64,000 nt of DNA from Actinoplanes auranticolor. GTDB taxonomy: Bacteria; Actinomycetota; Actinomycetes; Mycobacteriales; Micromonosporaceae. Numbering within the stretch: the first letter of the stretch is position 1; each line of letters begins with the position of its first letter. The stretch is from positions 111,199 to 175,198 of the forward strand of contig NZ_BOQL01000024.1 in the NCBI RefSeq assembly GCF_018332655.1, in the 5' to 3' direction. The position numbers were made by a program, and so were the translations under genes. The notes below the pieces were generated by a model. The model had not been told where the DNA came from, searched no databases, and worked only from the letters and a program-made list of their open reading frames with translations. Below are positions 25,566-34,533 of the stretch, in pieces.

Positions 25566-26185
25566 GCGGCAGCACCGCGCAGAATGGCGTCCACCAGGTG
25601 CTCGGCGAAGTCGTCCTCGGGGACCTGCGGATTCCAGTGCACCATGTTCTGCATCGCGGCCGGCCCCGAGAGCATCAGCAGGGTCAGCTCCACGTCCAGG
25701 TCGGCGCGCAGCTCGCCGGTGGCGATGCCCCGGCGCAGCACGCCGCGCATCACCTCGCGCCGCGGCTCGATGACGCCCTGGTAGATCCGCCGCATCTCGG
25801 GGCTCTTGGCGATCTCCGGCAGCAGGCACATGGTGATCTTCCCGTAGTGCTCCATCCGCTTGTTGCGCATGGCGGAGATCAGCATGATGAGGTCGTCGCG
25901 GACCGAGTCGCCCACCGGCTCCGGCAGCGGGCCCTTCATGGCGGCCACCGCGTCGACCAGCAGGGCCTCCTTGTTGGGCCAGCGCCGGTAGATCGTCGCC
26001 TTGCCCACACCCGCCTTGGCCGCCACCGCCTCGATGGAGACCGCGTCGGCGCTCTGGCCCGAGCTGAGCAGGTCGAAGACCGCCTGGATGATGGCCTGGT
26101 CGGCCTGCGCGTTGCGCGGCCGGCCAGGAGCCTTGCGGTCCTGGCCGGCCGATTCGTGCACGCTGACCGTCGTCATGGGCTCCAT
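25562..26185 (-). CDS. TetR-family transcriptional regulator
   Basis: A 207-residue one-domain-plus-sensor repressor. The helix-turn-helix is at about residues 50-70 (SIEAVAAKAGVGKATIYRRWPNKEALL), followed by a helical ligand domain with MRGVLRRGIATGELRADLD, typical of drug-efflux TetR proteins. The start is ATG 26185 or the in-frame ATG 26176. It lies 37 bases after the MFS gene on the same strand. The two palindromes at 27849-27869 and 27898-27918, upstream of the MFS gene, are the best candidates for its operators. This gives a feedback loop in which an efflux substrate relieves repression of pump, regulator and dehydratase together. Confidence 0.88.
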   Translation of the reverse strand: MEPMTTVSVHESAGQDRKAPGRPRNAQADQAIIQAVFDLLSSGQSADAVSIEAVAAKAGVGKATIYRRWPNKEALLVDAVAAMKGPLPEPVGDSVRDDLIMLISAMRNKRMEHYGKITMCLLPEIAKSPEMRRIYQGVIEPRREVMRGVLRRGIATGELRADLDVELTLLMLSGPAAMQNMVHWNPQVPEDDFAEHLVDAILRGAAA

Positions 26186-26222
26186 TGTTACCGAGCCTTC
26201 ATGGCGCGGCCACCTGCCCCGG

Positions 26223-27815
26223 TCATGACGCGTCGACCAGCGCGATGCCCTGCTCCTCGGCCAGCCCCTCGGCTGTCGTCGGGGCGGAAGCGCCGGCCGG
26301 CGGCTTGCCCGGCAGCCAGATGGCCGCCACGAGCGCGCCGAGCAGCGCGAAGATCGTGCTGCCGATCGAGGCGTAGTGCATCGCGGTGATGAAGGCGTCG
26401 TTGGCCGCGCCGATCAGCGCGTCGCCGCCCGGGCCGGCCTGGGCCGCCACCCCGTACGCGCCGGAGATGGATTCGCGGGCCACCTCGCGGGCGGCGTCCG
26501 GCAGCCCGGCAGTGGCCGTCGTGACGTCGTCGCGGTACGAGGAGGAGACGACCGCACCCAGCGCGGCCACACCCAGGGCGCCACCGATCTGCCGGATGGT
26601 GTTGCTGACCGCCGAGCCGACACCGGCCTTCTCGCGGGGCAGCACGGACATGATCGCCTCGGTGGCCGGCGGCATCACGTTGGCCATGCCCACGCCCATC
26701 AGGAAGAACAGCGCCCCGACGACCCAGATCGGCGTGGTCGCGCCGACGACCATCCAGCCGGCCAGGCCGGCCGCCACCAGGAGCAGGCCGACGGTGCTGA
26801 CCAGCTTCGGGCCGAACCGCTTGACCATCGCGGCACTGCGCGGCGCGAAGACCATCTGGGCCACCGCGAACGGCACGAACAGCGCGCCGGAGGCCAGCGG
26901 ACCGTAGCCGCGGACCAGCTGCAGGTAGAAGGCGCTGAAGAACATCGCCCCCATGGCCGCGAAGAAGACCAGGCCGATGGCGCCGACCGAGGCCGAGAAC
27001 TGCGGGATGCCGAAGAGCTTGACGTCCAGCGAGGGGAAGGTGATGCGGCGCTCGTACAGGATGAAGGCGGTCAGGACCGCGACCGAGGCGACCAGCGTGC
27101 CCCAGGCCTCGGGCCGGCCGAAGCCATTCTCGCCGCCCTCGATGACGCCGTAGGTGAGCAGGGTGAGCCCGACGATGCTGAGCAGCACGCCGACGATGTC
27201 GATGCGGCCGGGCCGCGGGTCGCGCGATTCGGGGACCAGCATGCTGACCAGCACGACTCCGGCGATGACGACCGGCACGTTGATCAGGAAGACCGAGCCC
27301 CACCAGAAGTGCTCGAGCAGCAGGCCGCCGACGATCGGCCCGATGGCGACGCCGAGGCCGACGGCGCCGGCCCAGACGCCGATCGCCCGGCCGCGCTCCC
27401 GCGGGTCGAAGACGTTGGAGATGATCGACAGCGTCGACGGCATGATCGCGGCGGCGCCCAGGCCCATCAGCGCGCGGGCCCAGATGAGCTGGTCGGCCGT
27501 CTGGGCGTAGGCCGACACCAGCGAGGCCAGGCCGAACAGGACCAGGCCGACGTTCAGGGTGATCCGGCGGCCGAGCCGGTCGGCCAGGATGCCGGCGGTG
27601 AACAGCAGGCCGGCGAAGACCAGGGTGTACGAGTTGATGGCCCACGCGAGCTGGCTCTGGCTGGCGCCGAGCCCCTCGTCCGGGTCGGCGATGGTCCGCA
27701 GGGCGACGTTCAGGACGGTGTTGTCCAGCACGACCACCAGCAGGCTGATGACGAGTACGGCGAGAATGGCCCAGCGCCGGGGATGCCCGGTGTTCTCTGC
27801 GGTGGGAACGTCCAT
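26223..27815 (-). CDS. DHA2-type MFS multidrug efflux transporter
   Basis: A 530-residue membrane protein with about 14 hydrophobic segments. It shows the DHA2 signatures: LLVVVLDNTVLNVALRTIA in segment 1, RLGRRITLNVGL between segments 2 and 3, and GLGAAAIMPSTLSII and GPIVGGLLLEHFWWGSVFLINVP in the first half. It should expel a hydrophobic drug or metabolite by proton antiport. ATG 27815 is used. The first perfect operator palindrome ends 34 bases upstream of it, so repression at the promoter is likely. The TetR and threonine dehydratase genes follow on the same transcript. Confidence 0.9.
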   Translation of the reverse strand: MDVPTAENTGHPRRWAILAVLVISLLVVVLDNTVLNVALRTIADPDEGLGASQSQLAWAINSYTLVFAGLLFTAGILADRLGRRITLNVGLVLFGLASLVSAYAQTADQLIWARALMGLGAAAIMPSTLSIISNVFDPRERGRAIGVWAGAVGLGVAIGPIVGGLLLEHFWWGSVFLINVPVVIAGVVLVSMLVPESRDPRPGRIDIVGVLLSIVGLTLLTYGVIEGGENGFGRPEAWGTLVASVAVLTAFILYERRITFPSLDVKLFGIPQFSASVGAIGLVFFAAMGAMFFSAFYLQLVRGYGPLASGALFVPFAVAQMVFAPRSAAMVKRFGPKLVSTVGLLLVAAGLAGWMVVGATTPIWVVGALFFLMGVGMANVMPPATEAIMSVLPREKAGVGSAVSNTIRQIGGALGVAALGAVVSSSYRDDVTTATAGLPDAAREVARESISGAYGVAAQAGPGGDALIGAANDAFITAMHYASIGSTIFALLGALVAAIWLPGKPPAGASAPTTAEGLAEEQGIALVDAS

Positions 27816-27848
27816 GCGGTGCCACTCCTGAACTCTGGCGGCGGATCC

Positions 27849-27869
27849 GATACGGAACAGTTCCGTATC
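27849..27869. promoter_or_regulatory. TetR-type operator 1 (perfect palindrome)
   Basis: Perfect inverted repeat of arms GATACGGAAC and GTTCCGTATC around a single A. It lies between the divergent MFS gene and sensor kinase gene, and its arms recur in operator 2. Confidence 0.75.
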
Positions 27870-27897
27870 TCTGGCCGACCGTAGACCCGTCTCCGGC

Positions 27898-27918
27898 GAT
27901 ACGGAACAGACTCGTATC
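27898..27918. promoter_or_regulatory. TetR-type operator 2 (imperfect palindrome)
   Basis: The left arm GATACGGAAC is identical to that of operator 1 and the right arm is GACTCGTATC, again around a single A. The centre-to-centre distance to operator 1 is 49 bases. It lies closest to the kinase start and may cover that promoter. Confidence 0.65.
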
Positions 27919-27966
27919 GTATTGTGGGCGCCGTCACCCTCGGTCAGGTCGCTAGAGTCGGCGACC

Positions 27967-29079
27967 GTGCGCGCCGTACGGCCGGCCACCGGCTTCCTCA
28001 CCGGTGTCCTGACCGCCGTCCTGGCGCTCGGGGGCCTGGTCATCGGCGGGCTCGGGCTGCTGCCGGCGTTCCTGTGGCCCGGCTCGCGACCCGCCGCCAG
28101 GCGCTGGGCCCGGGCCGGGGCCGACCGGCTCGCCGCCGTCGAACTGCGCCGCCGCTCCCTGTTCTTCGGTGAGCAATGGCCGCCTGCCCGGCAGCCGCTG
28201 CCCTACCTGCTCGCCCGCGTCGGTGCCGGGCTGCTCTCCGGCGTCGTGCTGGGTCTGCTCGGGGTGGGTCTCGTGCTGGCCGTGCTGGTCGTGCGCGGGC
28301 TGCTGCGCGGCTCACTCGGCGGCTGGGACCTGCTCGCCCAGCTCGTGCTCGGCGGCGTGCTGCTCTTCCTCGACCTGCAGGGCATCGCCGCCCTCGCCCG
28401 GCTCGACGCGCGGCTGGCCCGCCGGCACCTCGGGCCGCCCGAGCACGAGGTGCTGCGGCGCCGGATCGCCGAGCTCTCCGCGAGCCGGGCCGGCATCGTC
28501 CAGGCGGTGGACCGCGAACGCCGGCGCATCGAGCGCGACCTGCACGACGGTGTGCAGCAGCGGCTGGTCGCGCTGGCCGTGCTGCTCGGCCGGGCCCGGC
28601 GCCAGCGTGACCCCGCGGCGGCCGCCCGGCTGCTGGCCCAGGCCCACCAGGAGTCCGAGGACGTGCTGGTCGAGCTGCGCGAGGTCGCCTGGCGGGCCTA
28701 CCCGACGGTGCTGGACGACCTCGGGCTGGCCGAGGCGCTGACCGGCGTCGCGGAACGCTCCGGGATTCCGGTGCACCTAAAGCTGCGGGTGGACCGGCCG
28801 CTGCCGCGCCCGGTGGAGACCGCGACCTACTTCGTGGTCTCCGAGGCGGTCACCAACGCCGTGAAACACTCCGGCGCGGCCCGGATCGACGTCACCGTCA
28901 CCCGGACCGCCGCCGGGGTGTCCGTCCTGGTCGCCGACGACGGTGCCGGTGGTGCCGACCCGGGCGGCAGCGGCCTGTCCGGGCTGGGCCTGCGGGTCGC
29001 CGCGCTGGACGGCGTCCTTACCGTGCACAGCCCGGCCGGTGGGCCGACCGAGATCAAGGTGGAGATCCCGTGCGACTGA
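27967..29079 (+). CDS. Sensor histidine kinase (HisKA_3 / NarL-partner type)
   Basis: A 370-residue membrane kinase. Two hydrophobic stretches (about residues 8-35 and 75-125) make up the sensor part. The HisKA_3 dimerisation helix has RRRIERDLHDGVQQRL with the phosphorylated His193, and the ATPase domain has the N-box EAVTNAVKHSG and G-box DDGAGG and SGLSGLGLRV. It phosphorylates the response regulator encoded next, which overlaps by 10 bases. The start is GTG 27967; an upstream TTG near 27922 would fall next to operator 2. It is divergent from the TetR-controlled pump, and operator 2 may also silence this system. Confidence 0.88.
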   Translation: MRAVRPATGFLTGVLTAVLALGGLVIGGLGLLPAFLWPGSRPAARRWARAGADRLAAVELRRRSLFFGEQWPPARQPLPYLLARVGAGLLSGVVLGLLGVGLVLAVLVVRGLLRGSLGGWDLLAQLVLGGVLLFLDLQGIAALARLDARLARRHLGPPEHEVLRRRIAELSASRAGIVQAVDRERRRIERDLHDGVQQRLVALAVLLGRARRQRDPAAAARLLAQAHQESEDVLVELREVAWRAYPTVLDDLGLAEALTGVAERSGIPVHLKLRVDRPLPRPVETATYFVVSEAVTNAVKHSGAARIDVTVTRTAAGVSVLVADDGAGGADPGGSGLSGLGLRVAALDGVLTVHSPAGGPTEIKVEIPCD

Positions 29080-29714
29080 TCCTGGCCGAGGACTCGACCC
29101 TGCTGCGCGAGGGCCTGGTCCGCCTGCTCGCCGAGGAGGGCCACGAGGTGCTCGCGGCGGTCGGCGACGGTGACGCGCTGCTGCGGGAGGTGGAACGGCA
29201 CAGCCCCGAGGTGATCGTCGTGGACGTGCGGATGCCGCCCACCCACACCGACGAGGGGCTGCGGGCGGCGCTGGAGGTCCGGCGCCGGTGGCCGGCCGTG
29301 GGGGTCCTCGTCCTGTCCCAGCACGTCGAGAAGACGTACGCCACCCAGCTGCTGGGCGCCGACTCGGCCGGCGTCGGCTACCTGCTCAAGGACCGGGTGT
29401 CGCGGGTGGACGAGTTCCTCGCCTCGCTGGAACGGGTCCGCACCGGCGGCGCCGCGATCGACCCGGAGGTGGTCCGCCAGCTGCTCGCCCGGACCTCCCA
29501 CATGGACCCGCTGGCCCGGCTCACCGAGCGGGAACGCGCGGTGCTGGAACAGATGGCGCAGGGCCACACCAACGCCGCCGTGGCCGCGAAGCTGCACGTG
29601 TCGCAGAGCGCGGTGGAGAAGCACGTGAACGCGATCTTCGACAAGCTGGAACTGAACCGGGCGGCCGGTTACAGCCGCCGGGTCCTGGCCGTCCTGCGTT
29701 ACCTGAGCTCCTGA
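29070..29714 (+). CDS. NarL/LuxR-family response regulator
   Basis: A 214-residue two-domain regulator. The receiver domain has acidic residues in LILAEDSTLLREGL, the phosphoacceptor Asp52 in VIVVDVRMPP and the conserved Lys in GYLLKDRV. The C-terminal LuxR helix-turn-helix reads LTERERAVLEQMAQGHTNAAVAAKLHVSQSAVEKHVNAIFDKL in family terms (about residues 150-192). It starts at a GTG inside the kinase gene, so both are co-translated. Target genes are unknown; the adjacent DHA2 pump is a candidate. A terminator hairpin follows. Confidence 0.92.
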   Translation: MRLILAEDSTLLREGLVRLLAEEGHEVLAAVGDGDALLREVERHSPEVIVVDVRMPPTHTDEGLRAALEVRRRWPAVGVLVLSQHVEKTYATQLLGADSAGVGYLLKDRVSRVDEFLASLERVRTGGAAIDPEVVRQLLARTSHMDPLARLTERERAVLEQMAQGHTNAAVAAKLHVSQSAVEKHVNAIFDKLELNRAAGYSRRVLAVLRYLSS

Positions 29715-29730
29715 CGGGCCCGCGATCCGG

Positions 29731-29756
29731 CCCCTGCGGAAACCTCGGGGCAGGGG
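29731..29756 (+). terminator. Rho-independent-like terminator after the two-component operon
   Basis: CCCCTGC (29731-29737) pairs with GCAGGGG (29750-29756), followed by TTTGTT. The stem is 7 bases and the T-rich tail is unusual for this GC-rich window. Confidence 0.65.
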
Positions 29757-29883
29757 TTTGTTGCGTCGCGGTAAAAGTCTCGATCGCCCATTGACCGGCG
29801 CCACCGCCGCTGCCGATCCTGTGACGACGGAGAGGCGGCCCGCTCCTCGGCACGGCACGTTCGTTCGGCGAAGGGACGCGGGC

Positions 29884-32235
29884 ATGACGATCGTCATCAT
29901 CGGAGCCGGAATCGTCGGGTGCGCCCTGGCGGACGAGCTCACGCTGCGCGGCCGCACCGACGTGACGGTGCTGGAGCAGGGCCCGCTGTTCAGCACGGGC
30001 GGATCCAGCTCGCACGCGCCCGGCCTGGTGTTCCAGACCAATCCGTCCCGGACGATGGCCGCTCTGGCCCGCTACACCGTGGCCAAGCTGACCAGGCTCG
30101 GCTGCTTCGACGCGGTGGGCAGCCTGGAGGTGGCTACCACGCCGCAGCGGCTGCGCGAGCTGCACCGCCGGCATGGCTTCGCGACCGCGTGGGGCATCGC
30201 CGCGGAGGTCCTCGGGCCGGACGCCTGCCGGGAGAGGTATCCGCTGCTCGGCGACGTGCGGGGCGGGCTGCACGTGCCCGGTGACGGACTGGCCCGGGCG
30301 GTCGACGCCGGCGAGGTCCAGGCCCGCCGGGCCATCGCCCGCGGCGCCCGGTTCCTGGCGCACCAGCGCGTGGTGGCGGTCGAGCACAACGGCGGCCGGG
30401 TGACGGGGGTACGCACCGACGACGCCACCTATCCGGCCGACATCGTGGTCAGCTGCGCCGGCTTCTGGGGCCCGGCCGTCGGTGCCCTGGCCGGCGTGCC
30501 CGTACCCCTGCTGCCCATGGCCCACCAGTACGCCCGCACCGCGACGCTGCCCGGCCCGCTGCCCACCCCGATCCTGCGGCATCAGGACCGCGACCTGTAC
30601 TTCCGCTCGCACGGCGACCGGCTCGGCATCGGCTCCTACCTGCACCGGCCGATGCCGGTCGAGCTCAGCGAGCTGGCCGCGGGCCCGCAGCCGTCCATGC
30701 TGGCCTTCACCCCCGGCGACTTCGCCGAGTCGTGGACCGCCGCCACCGAGCTGCTGCCCACGCTGGCCGGCAGCGCGGTCGAGGAGGGCTTCAACGGCGT
30801 CTTCTCGTTCACCGCCGACGGCTTCCCGCTGCTCGGCGAGTCCCGGGAGGTGCGCGGCTTCTGGACGGCCGAGGCGGTCTGGGTGACGCACTCCGCGGGG
30901 GTGGCCCGGGCGATGGCCCAGTGGCTGGTCGACGGGCGGCCGGGCCTCGACCTGCACGAGTGTGACCTGAACCGCTTCGACGTGTCGCAGCTGTCCCCGG
31001 CGTACGTGCGGGAGCGCTCGGTGCGCAGCTTCGTCGAGGTGTACGACATCATCCATCCGCTGGACCCGCCCTCGGTCCGGGACCTGCGGGTGAGCCCGTT
31101 CCACCCCCGGCAGCGCGAGCTCGGTGCGGTGTTCGGCGAGGCGGCCGGCTGGGAGCGGCCGCTCTGGTACGAGGCCAACGCCGGGCTGCCCCGTACCGCC
31201 GTACCGCGCGACGAGTGGTCGGCCCGGCACTGGTCCCCGATCGCGGCGGCGGAGGCCCGGGCCACCCGGGAGCGCGTCGCCCTGTACGACATGACCCCGC
31301 TGACCCGCCTGGAAGTGACCGGGCCGCTCTCCTTCCTGCAGGGGCTGAGCAGCAACGACCTCGACCGGCCGGTCGGCACGGTGGTCTACACGCTGCTGCT
31401 GGACGAGGCCGGCGGCATCCGCAGCGACGTGACCGTGGCCCGCCTGGCCGAGGACCGGTTCCAGGTCGGCGTCAACGGGCCCCTGGACCTGGACTGGCTG
31501 CTGCGGCGCGCGCCGGCCGGGGTGGTCATCCGGGACATCACCGGCGCCACCTGCTGCGTCGGCGTGTGGGGTCCGCTGGCCCGGGAGCTGATCGGGCCGC
31601 TGGCCGACATCGACGTCTCGCACACCGCGTTCGGCTACTTCAGGGCCCGGCGCGCCCATCTGGGTCCGGTGCCGGTCACCATGCTCCGGCTGTCCTATGT
31701 GGGCGAGCTGGGCTGGGAGGTCTACACCACCGCCGAGCTGGGGCTGCGGTTGTGGGACACGCTGTGGGAGGCCGGCGCCGGGCTCGGGGTGGTCGCGGGC
31801 GGGCGGGCCGCGTTCACCAGCCTGCGGCTGGAGAAGGGCTACCGGGCCTGGGGCACCGACATGACCGCCGAAAACGACCCGTACGAGGCGGGCCTGGGTT
31901 TCGCCGTCAGGCTGGACCGCGGTGACTTCGTCGGGCGGTCCGCCCTGTTGCAGCGGCGTGAGCCCGCGCGCCTGCTCACCTGCCTGGTGCTGGAGGACGA
32001 GGGCTGCGTGCCGATGGGCCGGGAGCCGGTCTACGCGGACGACCGGCCGGCGGGCTTCGTGACCAGCGCGGCGTACGGGCACACCGTGGGCGCGCCGATC
32101 GCCTACGCCTGGCTGCCCGCCGAGATCGCCGTGCCCGGTACGGCCGTGCAGATCGGCTACTTCGACCGGCTGCTGCCCGCCCGGGTGACGGCCGAGCCCC
32201 TGTTCGACCCGAAACACGAACGCATCCGGCGATAG
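29884..32235 (+). CDS. Dimethylglycine/sarcosine dehydrogenase-like flavoprotein with GcvT domain
   Basis: A 783-residue two-part enzyme. The N-terminal FAD oxidoreductase (about residues 1-380) begins with [12 protein letters not shown] and has [15 protein letters not shown], where His44 corresponds to the histidine that carries FAD covalently in dimethylglycine dehydrogenases. The C-terminal half (about 425-780) is a GcvT-like tetrahydrofolate domain ([28 protein letters not shown] and [14 protein letters not shown]). It should oxidise N,N-dimethylglycine to sarcosine and pass the methyl group to tetrahydrofolate. AAGGGA is upstream of ATG 29884. It begins an operon with a sarcosine-oxidase-like enzyme and a Rieske oxygenase. 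Confidence 0.87.
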   Translation: MTIVIIGAGIVGCALADELTLRGRTDVTVLEQGPLFSTGGSSSHAPGLVFQTNPSRTMAALARYTVAKLTRLGCFDAVGSLEVATTPQRLRELHRRHGFATAWGIAAEVLGPDACRERYPLLGDVRGGLHVPGDGLARAVDAGEVQARRAIARGARFLAHQRVVAVEHNGGRVTGVRTDDATYPADIVVSCAGFWGPAVGALAGVPVPLLPMAHQYARTATLPGPLPTPILRHQDRDLYFRSHGDRLGIGSYLHRPMPVELSELAAGPQPSMLAFTPGDFAESWTAATELLPTLAGSAVEEGFNGVFSFTADGFPLLGESREVRGFWTAEAVWVTHSAGVARAMAQWLVDGRPGLDLHECDLNRFDVSQLSPAYVRERSVRSFVEVYDIIHPLDPPSVRDLRVSPFHPRQRELGAVFGEAAGWERPLWYEANAGLPRTAVPRDEWSARHWSPIAAAEARATRERVALYDMTPLTRLEVTGPLSFLQGLSSNDLDRPVGTVVYTLLLDEAGGIRSDVTVARLAEDRFQVGVNGPLDLDWLLRRAPAGVVIRDITGATCCVGVWGPLARELIGPLADIDVSHTAFGYFRARRAHLGPVPVTMLRLSYVGELGWEVYTTAELGLRLWDTLWEAGAGLGVVAGGRAAFTSLRLEKGYRAWGTDMTAENDPYEAGLGFAVRLDRGDFVGRSALLQRREPARLLTCLVLEDEGCVPMGREPVYADDRPAGFVTSAAYGHTVGAPIAYAWLPAEIAVPGTAVQIGYFDRLLPARVTAEPLFDPKHERIRR

Positions 32236-32243
32236 GAGCCAGC

Positions 32244-33395
32244 GTGGCCGCATTCGACGTCATCGTGGTCGGACTCGGTGGAATGGGCAGTGCGGCCGTC
32301 CACCAGCTCGCCGAGCGCGGGGTCCGGGTGCTGGGCCTGGAGAAGTTCGGCCCGGCGCACGACCGGGGAGCCAGCCACGGCGGCTCCCGCATCACCCGGC
32401 AGTCGTATTTCGAGAGCCCCGACTACGTGCCCCTGCTGCTGCGCGCCTACGAGCTGTACGACGCGCTGGCCCGCGACTCCGGCACCGACGTCGTCACGCT
32501 GACCGGCGGGGTGATGGTCGGGCGCCCGGAGAGCCTGACCGTCTCGGGCAGCCGGCTCAGCGCCGAGCGCTGGGGGCTCGAGCACGAGATGCTCGACGCG
32601 GCCGCGCTGCGCCGGCGCTTCCCCACGCTGAGCCCGCGCCCGGACGAGGTCGCGCTGTACGAGGCCAAGGCCGGCTTCGTGCGTCCCGAGGCCACCGTGT
32701 CGGCCCAGCTCACCCTGGCCGCGCGGGCCGGCGCCGAGCTGCGCTTCGACGAGCCGATGACCAGCTGGGCGCCGGGGCCGGGCGGCGGTGTGCGGGTGGA
32801 GACCGGATCGGGTTCGTACACGGGCGGGCAGCTGGTCATCACCCCTGGGCCGTGGGCGCCCCGGCTGCTGGCCGATCTCGGCGTGCCGTTCACCATCGAA
32901 CGCCAGGTGCAGTACTGGTTCCAGCCGGTCGGCGGGGTGGCGCCGTTCACCCCCGAGCGGCACCCCATCTACATCTGGGAGGACGCCGCCGGCAGCCAGA
33001 TCTACGGCTTCCCGGCCATCGACGGACCGGACGGCGGGGCCAAGGTGGCGTTCTTCCGGCGCGGCGTCGTCACCACCCCGGAGACCATCGACCGCGAGGT
33101 GCATCCGGACGAGATCCGCGCGATGGCCGACCGGACCCGGCGCAACCTGCCCGACCTGCCCGGCACGTTCCTGCGGGCCAAGACCTGCCTGTACAGCAAC
33201 ACCCCGGACGAGCACTTCGTGATCGCCCGGCACCCGGCGCACGAGGCGGTCACCGTCGCGTGCGGGTTCTCCGGGCACGGCTTCAAGTTCGTGCCGGTGG
33301 TCGGCGAGATCCTGGCCGACCTGGCCACCACGGGCGCGACGGCGCACCCGATCGACCTGTTCCACCCACGCCGCCTCACAGGGGTGACCTCATGA
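32244..33395 (+). CDS. Monomeric sarcosine oxidase / N-methyltryptophan oxidase-like flavoenzyme
   Basis: A 383-residue FAD amine oxidase. The nucleotide motif is [21 protein letters not shown], the family stretch [17 protein letters not shown] follows, and [15 protein letters not shown] contains Cys315, the position that binds FAD covalently in monomeric sarcosine oxidase. It would demethylate sarcosine to glycine with release of formaldehyde and hydrogen peroxide. It starts at GTG 32244, 8 bases after the dehydrogenase, and its stop overlaps the Rieske gene as ATGA. Other N-methyl amino acids are possible substrates. The neighbours favour the final step of glycine betaine breakdown. Confidence 0.88.
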   Translation: MAAFDVIVVGLGGMGSAAVHQLAERGVRVLGLEKFGPAHDRGASHGGSRITRQSYFESPDYVPLLLRAYELYDALARDSGTDVVTLTGGVMVGRPESLTVSGSRLSAERWGLEHEMLDAAALRRRFPTLSPRPDEVALYEAKAGFVRPEATVSAQLTLAARAGAELRFDEPMTSWAPGPGGGVRVETGSGSYTGGQLVITPGPWAPRLLADLGVPFTIERQVQYWFQPVGGVAPFTPERHPIYIWEDAAGSQIYGFPAIDGPDGGAKVAFFRRGVVTTPETIDREVHPDEIRAMADRTRRNLPDLPGTFLRAKTCLYSNTPDEHFVIARHPAHEAVTVACGFSGHGFKFVPVVGEILADLATTGATAHPIDLFHPRRLTGVTS

Positions 33396-34513
33396 CCATG
33401 ACCGAGCTGCCGGCCAGCCTGCTGCGGACCCTGCCGGGCACCTACTACACCGACCCCGCCGTCTTCGCCGCCGAGCAGGAGCGGATCTTCGAGCAGATGT
33501 GGTTCTGCGCGGTGCGCGGCTCGGACATCGCCACGCCGGGCGCCTTCCGCACGGTCCGGGTGGGCCGGGAGAGTGTGCTGGTGACGCGCAACGCGGCCGG
33601 TGCGGCGCGCGCTTTCCTCAACATCTGCCGGCACCGCGGCGCCCAGCTGTGCGCCGACGACAGCGGGTCGGTCCGGCGGACGTTCCGGTGCACGTACCAC
33701 GCGTGGGCGTACGACCTGGACGGCAAGCTGGTCGCGGCGCCCAACCTGGTCAAGATGCCCGACATCGACCGGGTGGAGTACGGCCTGAACGCCGTGCACG
33801 TCCGCGAGTGGCTGGGCTACGTCTGGGTCTGCCTGGCCGCCACCGCCCCGTCGTTCACCGAGACCGTGCAGGGCGCCTGCGAGCAACGGCTGGGCGACCT
33901 GGCGTCGGTCGAGCGCTACGGGATCGAGAACCTCACCGTCGGCCGGCGGATCCGCTACGACGTGCGGGCCAACTGGAAGCTCATCATCGAGAACTTCATG
34001 GAGTGCTACCACTGCGCGACGATCCACCCGGAACTGGTGCACGTGCTGCCGGAGTTCGCGGGCGGCTACGCGGCCCAGTACTACGTGGGTCACGGCGCCG
34101 AGTTCGGGCCGGACGTGGAGGGCTTCACCGTGGACGGCAGCGCCGGGACGGCCCCGATCGCGGGCATCGACGCGAGCCAGGACCGGCGCTACTACGCCGT
34201 GACCATCCGGCCGCAGGTGTTCCTCAACCTGGTGCCGGACCACGTGATCCTGCACCGGATGTACCCGCTGGCGGCGGACCGCACGGTGGTCGAGTGCGAC
34301 TGGCTGTACCCGCACGAGGTGGTCGCCGAGGGCCGGGACCTGTCGCGCTCGGTGGAGCTCTTCGACCGGGTCAACCGGCAGGACTTCGACGCCTGCGAGC
34401 GCTGCCAGCCGGGGATGGCCTCGCGGGCGTACGCCGGCGGCGGGGTGCTGGTGCCCAGTGAGCACCACATCGCCGGTTTCCACGACTGGCTGCGTACCCG
34501 GCTGGCCGGCTGA
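33392..34513 (+). CDS. Rieske non-heme iron oxygenase alpha subunit (glycine betaine monooxygenase-like)
   Basis: A 373-residue cytosolic oxygenase. The Rieske [2Fe-2S] ligands are Cys79-x-His81 and Cys100-x2-His103. The mononuclear iron site has Glu204 as the bridging acid and His207 and His212 in [15 protein letters not shown]. The use of Glu rather than Asp and the YHCxxxHPEL form are typical of quaternary-ammonium N-demethylases such as GbcA. It would demethylate glycine betaine (or stachydrine or carnitine) to feed the two flavoenzymes upstream. A ferredoxin reductase partner (GbcB) is required in known systems but is not encoded nearby. The start is ATG 33392, overlapping the oxidase stop. 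Confidence 0.87.
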   Translation: MTMTELPASLLRTLPGTYYTDPAVFAAEQERIFEQMWFCAVRGSDIATPGAFRTVRVGRESVLVTRNAAGAARAFLNICRHRGAQLCADDSGSVRRTFRCTYHAWAYDLDGKLVAAPNLVKMPDIDRVEYGLNAVHVREWLGYVWVCLAATAPSFTETVQGACEQRLGDLASVERYGIENLTVGRRIRYDVRANWKLIIENFMECYHCATIHPELVHVLPEFAGGYAAQYYVGHGAEFGPDVEGFTVDGSAGTAPIAGIDASQDRRYYAVTIRPQVFLNLVPDHVILHRMYPLAADRTVVECDWLYPHEVVAEGRDLSRSVELFDRVNRQDFDACERCQPGMASRAYAGGGVLVPSEHHIAGFHDWLRTRLAG

Positions 34514-34521
34514 CCGGGTCG

Positions 34522-34527
34522 TAGGGT
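34522..34527 (+). promoter_or_regulatory. Candidate leaderless promoter -10 box of the GH36 gene
   Basis: TAGGGT fits TANNNT and ends 6 bases before ATG 34534, so transcription would start at the start codon. No ribosome site is seen. The -35 region is weak. Confidence 0.45.
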
Positions 34528-34533
34528 GGGTGC

